64,000 nt of DNA, from positions 930,001-994,000 of the forward strand of contig JAFFSR010000280.1 in the NCBI GenBank assembly GCA_017163975.1, in the 5' to 3' direction. A program made the position numbers and the translations under genes. Shown here piece by piece: positions 12,656 through 25,840 of this stretch (positions are counted from its first letter, which is position 1; the number at the start of each line of letters is the position of its first letter). Source of the stretch: Anastatus disparis. Its lineage: Eukaryota; Arthropoda; Insecta; Hymenoptera; Eupelmidae. The notes below the pieces were generated by a model, which saw only the letters and a list, made by a program, of their open reading frames with translations, was not told where the DNA came from and searched no databases.

Positions 12656-14155
12656 GGACAAACTGATCAGCGTCAAAGTTGACATAGCCACAAGAAACGC
12701 CGTGTCGTTTTTAGGGATAAATATACAGTTTTTTCAAAACAGCAAAATACAAATCAGAACTCTTGGACTCATAGAACTTAAAGACCACCATACTGCAGCG
12801 TATTTAGAAGAAGAACTTAAAAGTTTATAAAATAAATACGAAATAAAAATTATAGATATTTATATACTTTCACATTTGATAATGGATCTAATATGATAAA
12901 ATTGGCAAAACTCTTAGGATTATCTCAAAACTTAAAATATTCCAAAGATGTAGACGAGGAAGAGGAATTAAATGAGGATAACCTTGATGAATCCGATGAA
13001 AGTTATCTTGATAGAAGTTTCGAAGATGATAGCGACGATGAGCTTGCTGAAGCCAGTATTAATAAAAATTTATCCACATCGAGTTTAAATACTAAGGATC
13101 AAAATAGTGTCGTGGAAAATTTATTAAAAGAATGCAATATTATTAATTTAACTGCGTCTGGCTTAAGATGTGCTGGTCATACGCTTCAATTAGCTATAGA
13201 CGACGCTCTTCGTAAATTTGGTGCTCAATCAATGATTGAAAAAGCTCGAGACGGGGCGAAACAATTCCGGACGCCAAAAATTTCACAAACGCTCTATGCT
13301 GATAACAAAAATCTAAAAAAGCCACAGCTAAACGTAGAGACCAGATGGAGCTCCACATACGATGTGTTGGAGTCCTTATTGCCACTCAAAAACTACTATC
13401 AATGGTTGAAAAAAAAACAATATCAGAAAGCAATTGGAATTTAATAGAAAAATTAATTAAAGCATTGAAACCTTCAAAAATTGCTACCAAAAATCTACAG
13501 GCTGAACAATTAACGATACCAGAATTTGTATTAAATTGGAAGCATTGTCTAAAGCAGACAGAAAAAAGAATTATGATTTTTCAAACGCTATTGTTGCTGC
13601 TATGGTGGAGAGGCAGAAGGTACATTATTTGAATCTCCAGTTGTTTTATCAGCTATGTTCTTGGATTCCCGGTTGAATGACTTGTTGACCATAGCAGAAA
13701 TGGTAATCGCCAAACAACATTTATTAGAGATATGAAGACGATTAGAAGATAAGCACGAGCATGAAGAAAATATTGAAGCAGAGCAGGAATGTATGGTCAC
13801 GAATGAAGATTCAAACATAAATTTTAATGAAAACAACGGAATATTTGAAGAAGCAAACAAAAACAAATTAGAAATGTTAGGTGAATTGGTCCAACACTCC
13901 AAAAGAAGTAATATTTCACAACTTATGGATGATTTTCTTCAAATAAAAGCAAACCGCAAACTAAACGATGTTCAATTTTGGGAAGAAAATCGTTTTAATT
14001 ACCCGGAATTGTATAAGTTAGCTGAAGTAGTATTAGCAAGTCCGGCGACACAAGTGAGTGTAGAAAGACTTTTTTCCGCGTTGAGGTATATTTTTTCTAA
14101 AAGTAGAGCAAATTTAAAAGAAAATATAATACATGATATTTTAGTTATGGCTTAA
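12656..14155 (+). pseudogene. hAT-superfamily transposase, inactivated
   Basis: The hAT pattern can be followed across several frames. VDIATRNAVSFLGINIQF and a TLGLIEL...HHTAAYLEEEL block lie at about 12675-12830. FDNGSNMIK follows at about 12876-12902, then an acidic insert, CAGHTLQLAIDDAL (about 13170) and ETRWSSTYDVL (about 13340). The C-terminal dimerisation domain ends FW...P.L...A...LASPATQVSVERLFSA (13970-14085). The frame is broken by a stop near 12829, a frameshift before 12893, frameshifts near 13410 and 13590, and a stop near 13733. The enzyme would have cut and pasted its own element with 8-bp duplications; here it is dead. Classical hAT termini were not found. Confidence 0.88.
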
Positions 14156-14540
14156 ATATAATTTTAATAGCGAAATAACAAATTCTAAAACAAAAAATAA
14201 AATAATGTGTTATTTTAGGTTTTGCGTTAAATTGTAAAAATTAGAAAAGCGTATTATTATTGTATTTTGAATTGTTAATATTACTCGATTTCTGCGTTAT
14301 TGTTTTTGTATATTTTCTATGAGGAATTCTTTTTCCTTTCTTGATATTGGCTTTGAAAAAATCCAAAATTTGAAATAAATATTTCAGTTACAGCAACAGT
14401 AAGTAATACATATGTTTAAAATTACGTGTTTTACTTTCCACAGCTATAAATATATTCTTTGGAAGAAGTTTACGATTGTTGTAACCTGTAGCTGTATATT
14501 CTTTTAATTTATTTATACCAATGATTTAATTAGCGGTCGC

Positions 14541-14570
14541 TAATTAGCATCGTAATAATAGCATAAATAC
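14541..14570 (+). repeat. 30-bp direct repeat, right copy, flanking the hAT relic
   Basis: This is the second copy of the repeat at 12574-12603, in the same orientation with 29 of 30 bases identical. It may be a subterminal repeat of the hAT element or a duplicated flank. Confidence 0.6.
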
Positions 14571-17500
14571 GCACTTTCAACGCTCATTATTTCTGTATTA
14601 TAAGATTTTTTAAAAATATTTTAAATATACAAAATTAAATTTATGAAATATATTAAAATTAAAATTAAAACTTTCCAATTGAAAAGAACTTTGTTCAAAA
14701 AGCTCAAATAGTTCAAAAGTCATGAAAAAATAAGTAATGGGAAACTTTAGCGTAAAATTTTCATGGAATATAAATATTGCATTTTACTTCAAATTTTATT
14801 TTAACTTTTATTTCTTCATAACTTTTGAACAATTCGAGCTTTTTAAAAAATAAACTTAACACATTGCGATTTCATTTAGCAACTTTACTCATTTTTCAAA
14901 GTTTTTAAATTACATTGACGAGATAAATAGAACAATTTTTAATTTTTCAAACATAATATTATCGGTTGTAACAATTTGACTTTGCACGCAAAAGTGTAAC
15001 AACTCAGCTGCGCGCGTCAAAACGCAACAAATGTTTATTTTTTTCTTAAATGTTTAAATTAAGAACCGTTTTAAAAAAATATAAAAAATCATTTTATTAT
15101 TTTCAAAGAGAATAAGAGTTAGTACCTATACGTTTGTTTATATTCTGATAGAAAAAAAAATTGAGGGAAATATAAAAAGAAATGCAACAGAATAATAATT
15201 AATTTTTAACGTTAATTTTTTATAATAGTATAAATAAATTTATTTATAAACTATTATTAATTTTAACTTGATAAACTTTCATAAAATTTATGATATTTTG
15301 TAGAAATTAAATTTTTTTCTATAAGCATTCGCAAATCGTTCACGTTAATTTAATTACGTTTGTAATTATTCGCGGAATTGTAAAGTTTTAATTTTAATTA
15401 TGAATTTTTTATTCATATAATGATATACATGACGACACATTTAAAACGTACAAATAAAAAGATTTTAAAGTACATTTTATTTTATAAGGTTATAGTAAAA
15501 TAGTAATTTTAAATTAACAACGAGTATAGTTAGTACATTTCTTATTTCATATTCCCTTTGAAAGAAATCATAAGTTGATTTTTCATATTTTTAAAGAGGT
15601 TCTGAACTTAAGCAACTGAGAAAAAAATAAGCAGCTGAATTATTACGTTCTTACGCGCAAATTCGAATTGTTGCGTTTTTTTGCGTAAAGCCGAGTTGTA
15701 ACTTTATTCCTCTTACCCGATGATATATACTGCTATAAAAGACACAGTAAATTGATTAAATTATGAGCGTAATTTTTTCATCATCTTTATATATTTACCG
15801 ATTTCATTTAAATTTAGACAAGTCATCACTGATCAAGCTTTTTTTACCTAAAAATGATAAGAATATGTTGTAATACGCATTAGAATACATACATACATAT
15901 ATATTTATATAGTTCATCATTTTTTAAAAATTATTTTATCTATAAAAAATGTTAAATAGTTTCGGATTAAAATAAATTGCTTAGATTGTCTATAAATAAA
16001 TCAGCCAAAATAAGTTAAAGATTCGAAACATTAAAAATTGACTAAATTAGAGCAATTTGAAAATTGGGATTTATGAGAAATATATTACATTTCTTATAAA
16101 TATAAAAAGATTGTTGCACATAAATTTGACGTTTGTCGTATGTCTAAATTCCTTTCAATGAATATGTAAATCAGAAGAGGTTTTGTTTCAAGCTATAAAA
16201 TAATTAAAATAAAAAAAAGTTTAAATAGATAATATTTTTCTTTATTTACAAAAATTTTGTCTATAAATATTGAGCAAATTATTATTTTGAATAGCAATTA
16301 GTCGATTTTGCTCAAATCAATTATTTTAATTGATGAATGAATATTAAATTCAGTAAATATGAAAGATTCCAAATTATATTTTAAAAATGATTAAAAAGAG
16401 ATAAATCATTTATTATTTTTCTATTGATTAACATAAAAATTATATTTATTTTATTTTTCATTATTCTTAATACATTTTTCAAAATGAAACATAAAATTTT
16501 TTTTATGGAAATTCACAATAAAATAAAACGGAAAAAATATGTTACATGCATAAATCGATTCTATAAATAAAAAATGAAGTTCATGACCTTGAAAATTATA
16601 TATTTAATAAAAAATATGCAGCAACATATACCTACTGCTTTGTATAAAATTAAATTGTTTTACAATTATCTTCAAAGTAAGACTTATATCCCAAAAATTA
16701 CGTTACTAACTTTTTATAAATTTTTTACTCACATAAAATTATTTTTTTCTTTCATATTCTCAATATTATGCCCAATTATTATTAAAATATTAATTTCTTT
16801 ATTATTTATCTTTTTATTTTTTATTCGACAAGTTTTATTGTTTAAAAATAAATTAATTAGGAAAACAAATTTTTCAGACCATTTTATCTTTGAATGAATT
16901 ATTTTTATTAAATTTCCAATGATGTATATTAATATGAAGCGTTACAATGTTCTTATTACAAATAATTGATCATGCGTTCCAAAAATTCAATAAGATTAAA
17001 AAATTTTTAAATATTCAAATAATTATTATCATTCTTAAAAAAATTCATGATTTTTTATACTTTGTAGAGTAAATTTATATATTTTTGTTAATATAATAAA
17101 ATTTTTTGAAATTTATTTATTTTGCAAAGTTTGTTTAAACGATCAAGCGTTAGTGAATGAGATATCATACCAACATGCGATAATGCTTTGCGCGTCATTT
17201 GGGTAATATGCAGTTTTGAAATGATCAAACAAAAATTTTCCAAACAATTTTTCTTTTACACGTTTGAATTTTTAATATTTTATAAAATATGACTCCATAA
17301 TACGTAAAAGCATACAATAGTGATAAAGTTCTAAAAAAATAATTAAATGCTGTTCTTATACATTACTTTAATCATATTCTTAGATGTTAATTTTAATTTA
17401 ATTTAATCTTAATTTTTTGACAAAAATTATTAATTTATTAACAAAATAAATAAGATAAACTTTATGTTGTTCTAAGTCTCGTATGCAGCGCTAAAATTTT

Positions 17501-18194
17501 AAATTAGATAAAAAACAGTAGTTGTGACTAATTGTTCAAAAAATTTTTGGTACAAATTTTGCTGCCAAAACTTAAATATTCCATTGAAAAAAATAAATAT
17601 AAAAATATATAATATGCAATCGATGAAAATAATCAACAAAGTCTCGTGTATAAGTTTAATTAATGTGCAAATATTTGATACCCCCTTGCAATGGAAATAG
17701 CCAATAGCTTTGTATGTTTACTCTAGGGCAGTTGGTCACGACATTGAATTCTAACTTTGCGTGTAATCCTGATCGTATACAAACTTAACGTTTAAATAAT
17801 TTTCTCAAATAAAGACACGTAAGTTCGACAGGATTATGACTTTGTGCAGTTGTCGTTCGACATTGAAATTAAAAACACGTATTTTGGGTAAAATTAGTTT
17901 TAAATAATTTTGGTTCATTAAAGTTTGCATCATAGACCAATAATAGCGAATCTGAAAAATCATGGTAATATAAAATTGAATAATTTAAACCGATTAATTT
18001 AATTTGATTAAATATTATTTTATTTTTTACGAAATCAAGCTTATGTTGATTGATATCAAGCTTGAAACTTAAAAGATTTTAATTAAATGCAGATAGGCTG
18101 CAGTATTTGATAATCAAATCAATTAATAATAATATGAAATTCATCAATAATTGGTTATTATTGTTAGTTATTATTCTCAATAGACATCAATAAT
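14571..18194. other. AT-rich DNA upstream of the visible Ir25a-like exons
   Basis: No exon could be recognised. The 107-aa hydrophobic frame at 16574-16897 is Ile/Phe/Leu-rich translation of AT-rich DNA. Because the first visible Ir25a-like exon starts at a splice acceptor, this stretch is probably intronic or holds an upstream exon too short to see. Confidence 0.4.
14958..15727. mobile_element. Possible diverged element with inverted ends
   Basis: The left end (ATCGGTTGTAACAATTTGAC, then GCACGCAAAAGTG, GTAACAACTC and GCGCGCGTCA) resembles the reverse complement of the right end (ATCGGGTAAGAGGAATAAAG, GTTACAACTCGG, TTGCGCGTAAG). Divergence is substantial and no target-site duplication is clear. 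Confidence 0.35.
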
Positions 18195-18320
18195 AATATG
18201 TTGAAGAATAAAAACACCTCTAATGACTTTCCATCAATATTTTTTATTAAAACGCAAGTTTGATAAAACGTAAAAATAGTGATGGAAAGTCATTATAGAT
18301 GTTTTTATTTTTCAATATAT
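18195..18320. repeat. Short foldback, arms about 48 bp
   Basis: AAAAACACCTCTAATGACTT and its flanks are mirrored after a spacer of about 30 bases by AAGTCATTATAGATGTTTTT. It is a MITE-like palindrome just before the first visible Ir25a-like exon. Confidence 0.6.
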
Positions 18321-18430
18321 TTTATTCTTCCATCATTGGCATTCTACTGTATATATTAATATGTAAAGCAATCAATTGAAATTATTTCTAAATAAATAAC
18401 ATAAAATATTTTTACTAAATTATTTTTTAG

Positions 18431-19233
18431 GCAGAGAAAATGTATCGTGTGGTAACAATTATAAAACCGCCCTTCGTCTATTACAATAACATTACAAATA
18501 CTTGGAGTGGCTATTGTTTCGATATGCTTAACGAAATAGCCGGTATTGTCAAATTTAACTATACGGTACGCGAAGTCGATCACTACGGTAATATGGATGG
18601 CGATGGTAATTTTAACGGAATGGTAAAAGAACTTCAGGATAATCAAGCTGATATAGCACTTGGTGGTTTAAACATTGAGGCTGAACGTCAAAAAGTTATT
18701 GATTTTTCATTACCATTTTACGAACCAATTGGCATGACAGTCATAAGAAAGAGAGCAACACAGCCACTTACTCTGTTCAAGTTTATTACGATATTTGATA
18801 TTGAAATCTGGCTTTCTATTATTGGTTCTGTACTTTTTACCGCTACGCTAATGTGGATTTTCGATGCTTTTTCACCTTATAGTTATCGAAACAACAAGGA
18901 CAAGTACAATAATCCTGAAGATAAAAGAATTTTTACACTAAAAGAATCAATTTGGTTTTGTTTAACGTCTCTTACACCTCAGGGCGGAGGTGTTGCACCA
19001 AAGAATCTCAGTGGTAAATTGATATGTGCTACATGGTGGCTATTTGGTTTTATCATTTTAGCATCGTATACTGCTAATTTAGCTGCCTCGTTAACAATAG
19101 CAAGATTTCAAAAAACCGTTGAATCACTTGAAGATCTTATACATCAGTACAAGATTCAATATTCACCTATTATGAATTCTACGGAACATATTTATTTTCA
19201 GCGTAGATCTCATATCGAAAAAGTTTACTATGA
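18431..19233 (+). CDS. Ir25a: Ir25a-like ionotropic receptor, exon with ligand-binding S1, M1, pore and M2
   Basis: This exon starts after a TTTTTTAG acceptor and ends at GTAAGT. It encodes YRVVTI..PPFVYYN (start of the S1 ligand lobe), then LGGLNIEAERQKVIDFSLPFY, which keeps the arginine that binds the amino-acid carboxylate in glutamate receptors. M1 follows at about 18790-18870, then the pore segment ending SLTPQGGG and M2 with SYTANLAASLT. TPQGGG.APKNLSGKL...ATWWLFGFIILASYTANLAA and the following QYKIQY block are characteristic of the insect co-receptor IR25a, an obligate subunit of many antennal ionotropic-receptor channels in sensory cilia. SYTANLAASLT replaces the usual SYTANLAAFLT, and an N replaces the common T in the S1 motif, so this may be a divergent paralogue. 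The amino-terminal domain exons are not visible. Confidence 0.88.
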
Positions 19234-19288
19234 GTAAGTATCTGATAAGCTTAGAGTGAAGCTTAATTATTTAAAGTAAAGTAAAATA

Positions 19289-19703
19289 CTCACAAGAAGA
19301 GTACCCGACCTTCGGGAAACGGATTTGACTGAAACTGCAAGATATGTTTTTTGATGAAAAAAATGAAACCGAGTTCTTTCTTTTCTTTGAATAGGCCCCA
19401 TAGATGAAGGTATAGACATTTTTTTCGAAAATATAATAAAAAGAAGCATTTATAAGATCGTGAATAACCAAACGCCTGAGACTCTTACAAAAAAATGTAT
19501 AGAAAATAAAATAAAGTATAGATTAAATGCTTTAATTTAAGCTTTGTTGCACTAAAAAAGCTTATATGGCTTAAAAATTGTGCCTAATTGAAATCACTAC
19601 ATATTTGTTAATATTTTTAGCGTGTAACATCAATTTTTTACGCTATTTCATTAGCATATTTTAATCGCCTATAACTTTTGCACCACTAAAGCTTTTTTAA
19701 TGT
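19289..19703 (+). repeat. Repeat family arm, left copy (CCCGACCTTCGGGAAACG)
   Basis: This block, beginning near CTCACAAGAAGAGTACCCGA and running through a GATGAAAAAAATGAAACCG-like stretch, recurs inverted at 27196-27453. A diverged copy in the same orientation lies at about 46820-47290. The two inverted copies enclose the satellite-bearing element. Confidence 0.7.
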
Positions 19704-19823
19704 ACACTGAGAAAAAAAAATCATTGAATCAATGAAATGATATAATTAAAAAAAAATTTAATTGATTCAAATAATTATTTAATCGATCTGATAAAGAAAT
19801 TAATTAATACAACAAAATATTTA

Positions 19824-20977
19824 CAGTACCGCTCAAAAGTTCGTAAAAATTTTTTTTTTTTTTAACTCAACTTCAAACTGCGATATTTCGGAAACGGCTC
19901 GATGAATTTGAAAAATCCGGACGGCGTTTGAAAGATCAGACAAAATACTATTTTTTTGTGTCCTGCCAAATATTTTTATCTCTTTTTTTAACTCTATTTC
20001 TAATGATAGAAAAATTTTTTATTTTTACGAATTTTTAAATTTCAATCAATCAAATGTAACTTTTTAAGAAATTGATAAAATTAAAAAATTCGAACGCGAC
20101 TGAAAAGTAGAGTGAATTTCCTAAATCTTTATGTTGGATGATTTTTTTTTATCTATTTCCTGCGTGTAGCTAAAAATGCGCAAAAATGGAAAGTACAAGA
20201 AAATCAGTTTTAGATATGATAATATTTTCCAATGTTACGAGTCAATTTTGGTTTACATTAGCAAGATACAAAAAGATAGTATTTTGTCTAATCTTTTAAA
20301 CGCCGTCCAGATTTTTAAAATTTATCGAGTCATTTCCGAAATATCGCAGTTTGAAGTTGAGTTTCTAAAAAAAAATTTTTTTTACGAATTAACGAACGGT
20401 ATTGTATACTTTTAACAAAATTATCACAAATTTTATCACAATTATTAAAAATGATAGTGTCCTTTTTTTGAATAAATTAAAGTTATTTACAAATTTGATT
20501 CTTCGTATGTATATACGAACTACAGATTTGAACACATGCTGAAATGTAAACAAAAATAGACCCGCGATATTGGAAAATATTATCATATCTAAAACTGATT
20601 TTCTTGTACTTTCCATTTCTGCGCATTTTTAGCTACACGCAGGAAATAGATACAAAAAAATCATTAAACATAAAGATTTAGGAAATTTACTCTACTTTTC
20701 AGACGCGTTCGAATTTTTTAATTTTATCAATTTCTTAAAAAGTTACATTTGATTGATTAAAATTTAAAAATTCGTAAAAAAAAAAATTTTTCTATCATTA
20801 GAAATAGAGTTAAAAAAAGAGATAAAAATATTTGGCAGGACGCAAAAAAATAGTATTTTGTCTGATCTTTCAAACGCCGTCCGGATTTTTCAAATTCATC
20901 GAGCCGTTTCCGAAATATCGCTGTTTGAAGTTGAGTTAAAAAAAAAAAAATTTTTTACGAACTTTTGAGCGGTACTG
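19824..20977. mobile_element. Tc1/mariner-type foldback (CAGTACCGCTCAAAAGTTCG), TA target site
   Basis: CAGTACCGCTCAAAAGTTCG opens the element and its reverse complement closes it, each flanked by TA. The outer arms span about 280 bp with only scattered differences. Inside, a second, more diverged copy of the right arm lies at about 20260-20410, and a further inverted pair lies at about 20100-20245 and 20560-20700. The structure therefore looks like one element inserted into, or rearranged within, a relative. Confidence 0.8.
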
Positions 20978-21469
20978 TAATTGGAACATAAATAATAAAA
21001 TATTTGATTGTTAAAAATAATAATTAATTCAATTAATCACTGATTTCATAGACGCAATATAATTAAATAATCAAAGTAATAAAATAATTTTATAGAACAA
21101 AATAAATCAAATATTTAAATCAATTAAAAATTTAATTGATTCAAATGCATCCAATTAATTATAATATCGCAATGAAATTATTTAATTAAAAGACAATGAG
21201 ATATTTCATAGAATCAATCATATATTACATAAAGAGAAAAAACGCATTCATCAAAGCAACTAAATATTGAATTAAAATGATTAGGTATTTCATTGATCAG
21301 TGACATAATTTAATATAAGTCATACAATATTTAATTGAAACAATAAAATATCTTTTTGTTACTATTCAAAATTTATTGAAAGAATAAAACAATAATCTTG
21401 ACATTATTAAATATTTCATTAATGTAATTAAATATATTATTGAACAGTAAAGTAATTTAATAGAGGTGA

Positions 21470-24400
21470 TATAATAATTAATTGAATCAATGTAATATAT
21501 TCTTCTTTTAATCAAAACTTGATAGAAATAATAGAATAAATATATTCGGTTTAATAAATATTTCATTGAGATAATGAAATATATTATTAAACATCAAAGT
21601 AATTTAGTAGACGTATTATAATATTTAATTGAATTAATGAAATATATTCTTATGTCAATCAAAACTTGATAGAAATAATAAAATAAATATATTCGGTTTA
21701 ATAAATATTTCATTGAGATAATCAAATATATTATTGAATATTAAAGTAATTTTATGAAAGTGTTAATATAATATTTAATTAAATCAGTGAAATATATTCT
21801 TGTTTCAATAACAACTTGATAGAAATAATAGAATAAATATATTTGGTTTAATAAATATTTCATAAAGATAATCAAATATATTATTGAACATTAAAGTAAT
21901 TTAATGAAAGTGGTAATATAATATTTAATTAAATCAGTGAAATATATTCTTGTTTCAATAACAATTTCATAAAAATAATAGAATAAATATATTTGGTTTA
22001 ATAAATATTTCATTAAGATAATCAAATTTATTATTAAACATTAAAGTAACTTAATGAAAGTGGTAATATAATATTTAATTAAATCAGTGAAATATATTCT
22101 TGATTCAATAACAATTTGATAGAAATAATAAAATAATAAATATTTTATTAAGATAATCAAATATATTATTAAAGATTAAAGTAATTTAATAGAAGTGTTA
22201 ATACAATATTTAATTAAATCAGTGAAATATATTCTTGATTCAATAACAATTTGATAAAAATAATAAAATAAATATATTTGGTTTAATAAATATTTCATTG
22301 AGATAATCAAATATATTATTGAATATTAAAGTAATTTTATGAAAGTGTTAATATAATATTTAATTAAATCAGTGAAATATATTCTTGTTTCAATAACAAC
22401 TTGATAGAAATAATAGAATAAATATATTTGGTTTAATAAATATTTCATAAAGATAATCAAATATATTATTGAACATTAAAGTAATTTAATGAAAGTGGTA
22501 ATATAATATTTAATTAAATCAGTGAAATATATTCTTGTTTCAATAACAATTTCATAAAAATAATAGAATAAATATATCTGGTTTAATAAATATTTCATCA
22601 AGATAATCAAATATATTATTAAACATTAAAGTAATTTAAGGGAAGTATTGATATAATATTTAATTAAATCAGTGAAATATATTCTTGATTCAATAACAAT
22701 TTGATAGAAATAATAAAATAATAAATATTTCATTAAGATAATCAAATATATTATTAAAGATTAAAGTAATTTAATAGAAGTGTTAATACAATATTTAATT
22801 AAATCAGTGAAATATATTCTTGATTCAATAACAATTTGATAAAAATAATAAAATAAATATATTTGGTTTAATAAATATTTCATTGAGATAATCAAATATA
22901 TTATTGAATATTAAAGTAATTTTATGAAAGTGTTAATATAATATTTAATTAAATCAGTGAAATATATTCTTGTTTCAATAACAACTTGATAGAAATAATA
23001 GAATAAATATATTTGGTTTAATAAATATTTCATAAAGATAATCAAATATATTATTGAACATTAAAGTAATTTAATGAAAGTGGTAATATAATATTTAATT
23101 AAATCAGTGAAATATATTCTTGTTTCAATAACAATTTCATAAAAATAATAGAATAAATATATTTGGTTTAATAAATATTTCATTAAGATAATCAAATTTA
23201 TTATTAAACATTAAAGTAACTTAATGAAAGTGGTAATATAATATTTAATTAAATCAGTGAAATATATTCTTGATTCAATAACAATTTGATAGAAATAATA
23301 AAATAATAAATATTTCATTAAGATAATCAAATATATTATTAAAGATTAAAGTAATTTAATAGAAGTGTTAATACAATATTTAATTAAATCAGCGAAATAT
23401 ATTCTTGATTCAATAACAATTTGATAAAAATAATAAAATAAATATATTTGGTTTAATAAATATTTCATTGAGATAATCAAATATATTATTGAATATTAAA
23501 GTAATTTTATGAAAGTGTTAATATAATATTTAATTAAATCAGTGAAATATATTCTTGTTTCAATAACAACTTGATAGAAATAATAGAATAAATATATTTG
23601 GTTTAATAAATATTTCATAAAGATAATCAAATATATTATTGAACATTAAAGTAATTTAATGAAAGTGGTAATATAATATTTAATTAAATCAGTGAAATAT
23701 ATTCTTGTTTCAATAACAATTTCATAAAAATAATAGAATAAATATATCTGGTTTAATAAATATTTCATCAAGATAATCAAATATATTATTAAACATTAAA
23801 GTAATTTAAGGGAAGTATTGATATAATATTTAATTAAATCAGTTAAATATATTCTTGTTTTAATAACAACTTGATAGAAATAATAGAATAAATATATTCG
23901 GTTTAATAAATATTTCATTAAAATAATCAAATATATTATTGAACATTAAAGTAATTTAATGAAAGTGGTAATATAATATTTAATTAAATCAGTGAAATAT
24001 ATTCTTGTTTCAATAACAATTTCATAAAAATAATAGAATAAATATATTTGGTTTAATAAATATTTCATTAAGATAATCAAATTTATTATTAAACATTAAA
24101 GTAACTTAATGAAAGTGGTAATATAATATTTAATTAAATCAGTGAAATATATTCTTGATTCAATAACAATTTGATAGAAATAATAAAATAATAAATATTT
24201 CATTAAGATAATCAAATATATTATTAAAGATTAAAGTAATTTAATAGAAGTGTTAATACAATATTTAATTAAATCAGTGAAATATATTCTTGATTCAATA
24301 ACAATTTGATAAAAATAATAAAATAAATATATTTGGTTTAATAAATATTTCATTGAGATAATCAAATATATTATTGAATATTAAAGTAATTTTATGAAAG

Positions 24401-25840
24401 TGTTAATATAATATTTAATTAAATCAGTGAAATATATTCTTGTTTCAATAACAACTTGATAGAAATAATAGAATAAATATATTTGGTTTAATAAATATTT
24501 CATAAAGATAATCAAATATATTATTGAACATTAAAGTAATTTAATGAAAGTGGTAATATAATATTTAATTAAATCAGTGAAATATATTCTTGTTTCAATA
24601 ACAATTTCATAAAAATAATAGAATAAATATATCTGGTTTAATAAATATTTCATCAAGATAATCAAATATATTATTAAACATTAAAGTAATTTAAGGGAAG
24701 TATTGATATAATATTTAATTAAATCAGTTAAATATATTCTTGTTTTAATAACAACTTGATAGAAATAATAGAATAAATATATTCGGTTTAATAAATATTT
24801 CATTAAAATAATCAAATATATTATTGAACATTAAAGTAATTTAATGAAAGTGGTAATATAATATTTAATTAAATCAGTGAAATATATTCTTGTTTCAATA
24901 ACAATTTCATAAAAATAATAGAATAAATATATTTGGTTTAATAAATATTTCATTAAGATAATCAAATTTATTATTAAACATTAAAGTAACTTAATGAAAG
25001 TGGTAATATAATATTTAATTAAATCAGTGAAATATATTCTTGATTCAATAACAATTTGATAGAAATAATAAAATAATAAATATTTCATTAAGATAATCAA
25101 ATATATTATTAAAGATTAAAGTAATTTAATAGAAGTGTTAATACAATATTTAATTAAATCAGTGAAATATATTCTTGATTCAATAACAATTTGATAAAAA
25201 TAATAAAATAAATATATTTGGTTTAATAAATATTTCATTGAGATAATCAAATATATTATTGAATATTAAAGTAATTTTATGAAAGTGTTAATATAATATT
25301 TAATTAAATCAGTGAAATATATTCTTGTTTCAATAACAACTTGATAGAAATAATAGAATAAATATATTTGGTTTAATAAATATTTCATAAAGATAATCAA
25401 ATATATTATTGAACATTAAAGTAATTTAATGAAAGTGGTAATATAATATTTAATTAAATCAGTGAAATATATTCTTGTTTCAATAACAATTTCATAAAAA
25501 TAATAGAATAAATATATCTGGTTTAATAAATATTTCATCAAGATAATCAAATATATTATTAAACATTAAAGTAATTTAAGGGAAGTATTGATATAATATT
25601 TAATTAAATCAGTTAAATATATTCTTGTTTTAATAACAACTTGATAGAAATAATAGAATAAATATATTCGGTTTAATAAATATTTCATTAAAATAATCAA
25701 ATATATTATTGAACATTAAAGTAATTTAATGAAAGTGTTAATATAATATTTAATTAAATCAGTTAAATATATTCTTGTTTTAATAACAACTTGATAGAAA
25801 TAATAGAATAAATATATTCGGTTTAATAAATATTTCTTTA
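21470..25840. repeat. Higher-order AT-rich satellite, monomer about 147 bp
   Basis: About 30 tandem monomers share the words AAATCAGTGAAATATATTCT, TTTGGTTTAATAAATATTTC and ATTAAAGTAATTTAATGAAAG. A shortened monomer lacking ATATATTTGGTTT recurs at 22111, 22696, 23281, 24166 and 25051, giving periods of 585, 585, 885 and 885 bases. The 885-base unit equals the 585-base unit plus two monomers. Copies of the same type differ by very few bases. Monomers at both edges carry ATTCGG instead of ATTTGG; so do the two extra monomers of the long unit. The array lies in the intron of the Ir25a-like gene. Confidence 0.92.

Noticed and set aside
16574..16897. 107-aa hydrophobic frame
   Set aside because: Ile/Phe/Leu/Lys composition expected from AT-rich DNA and no family resemblance.
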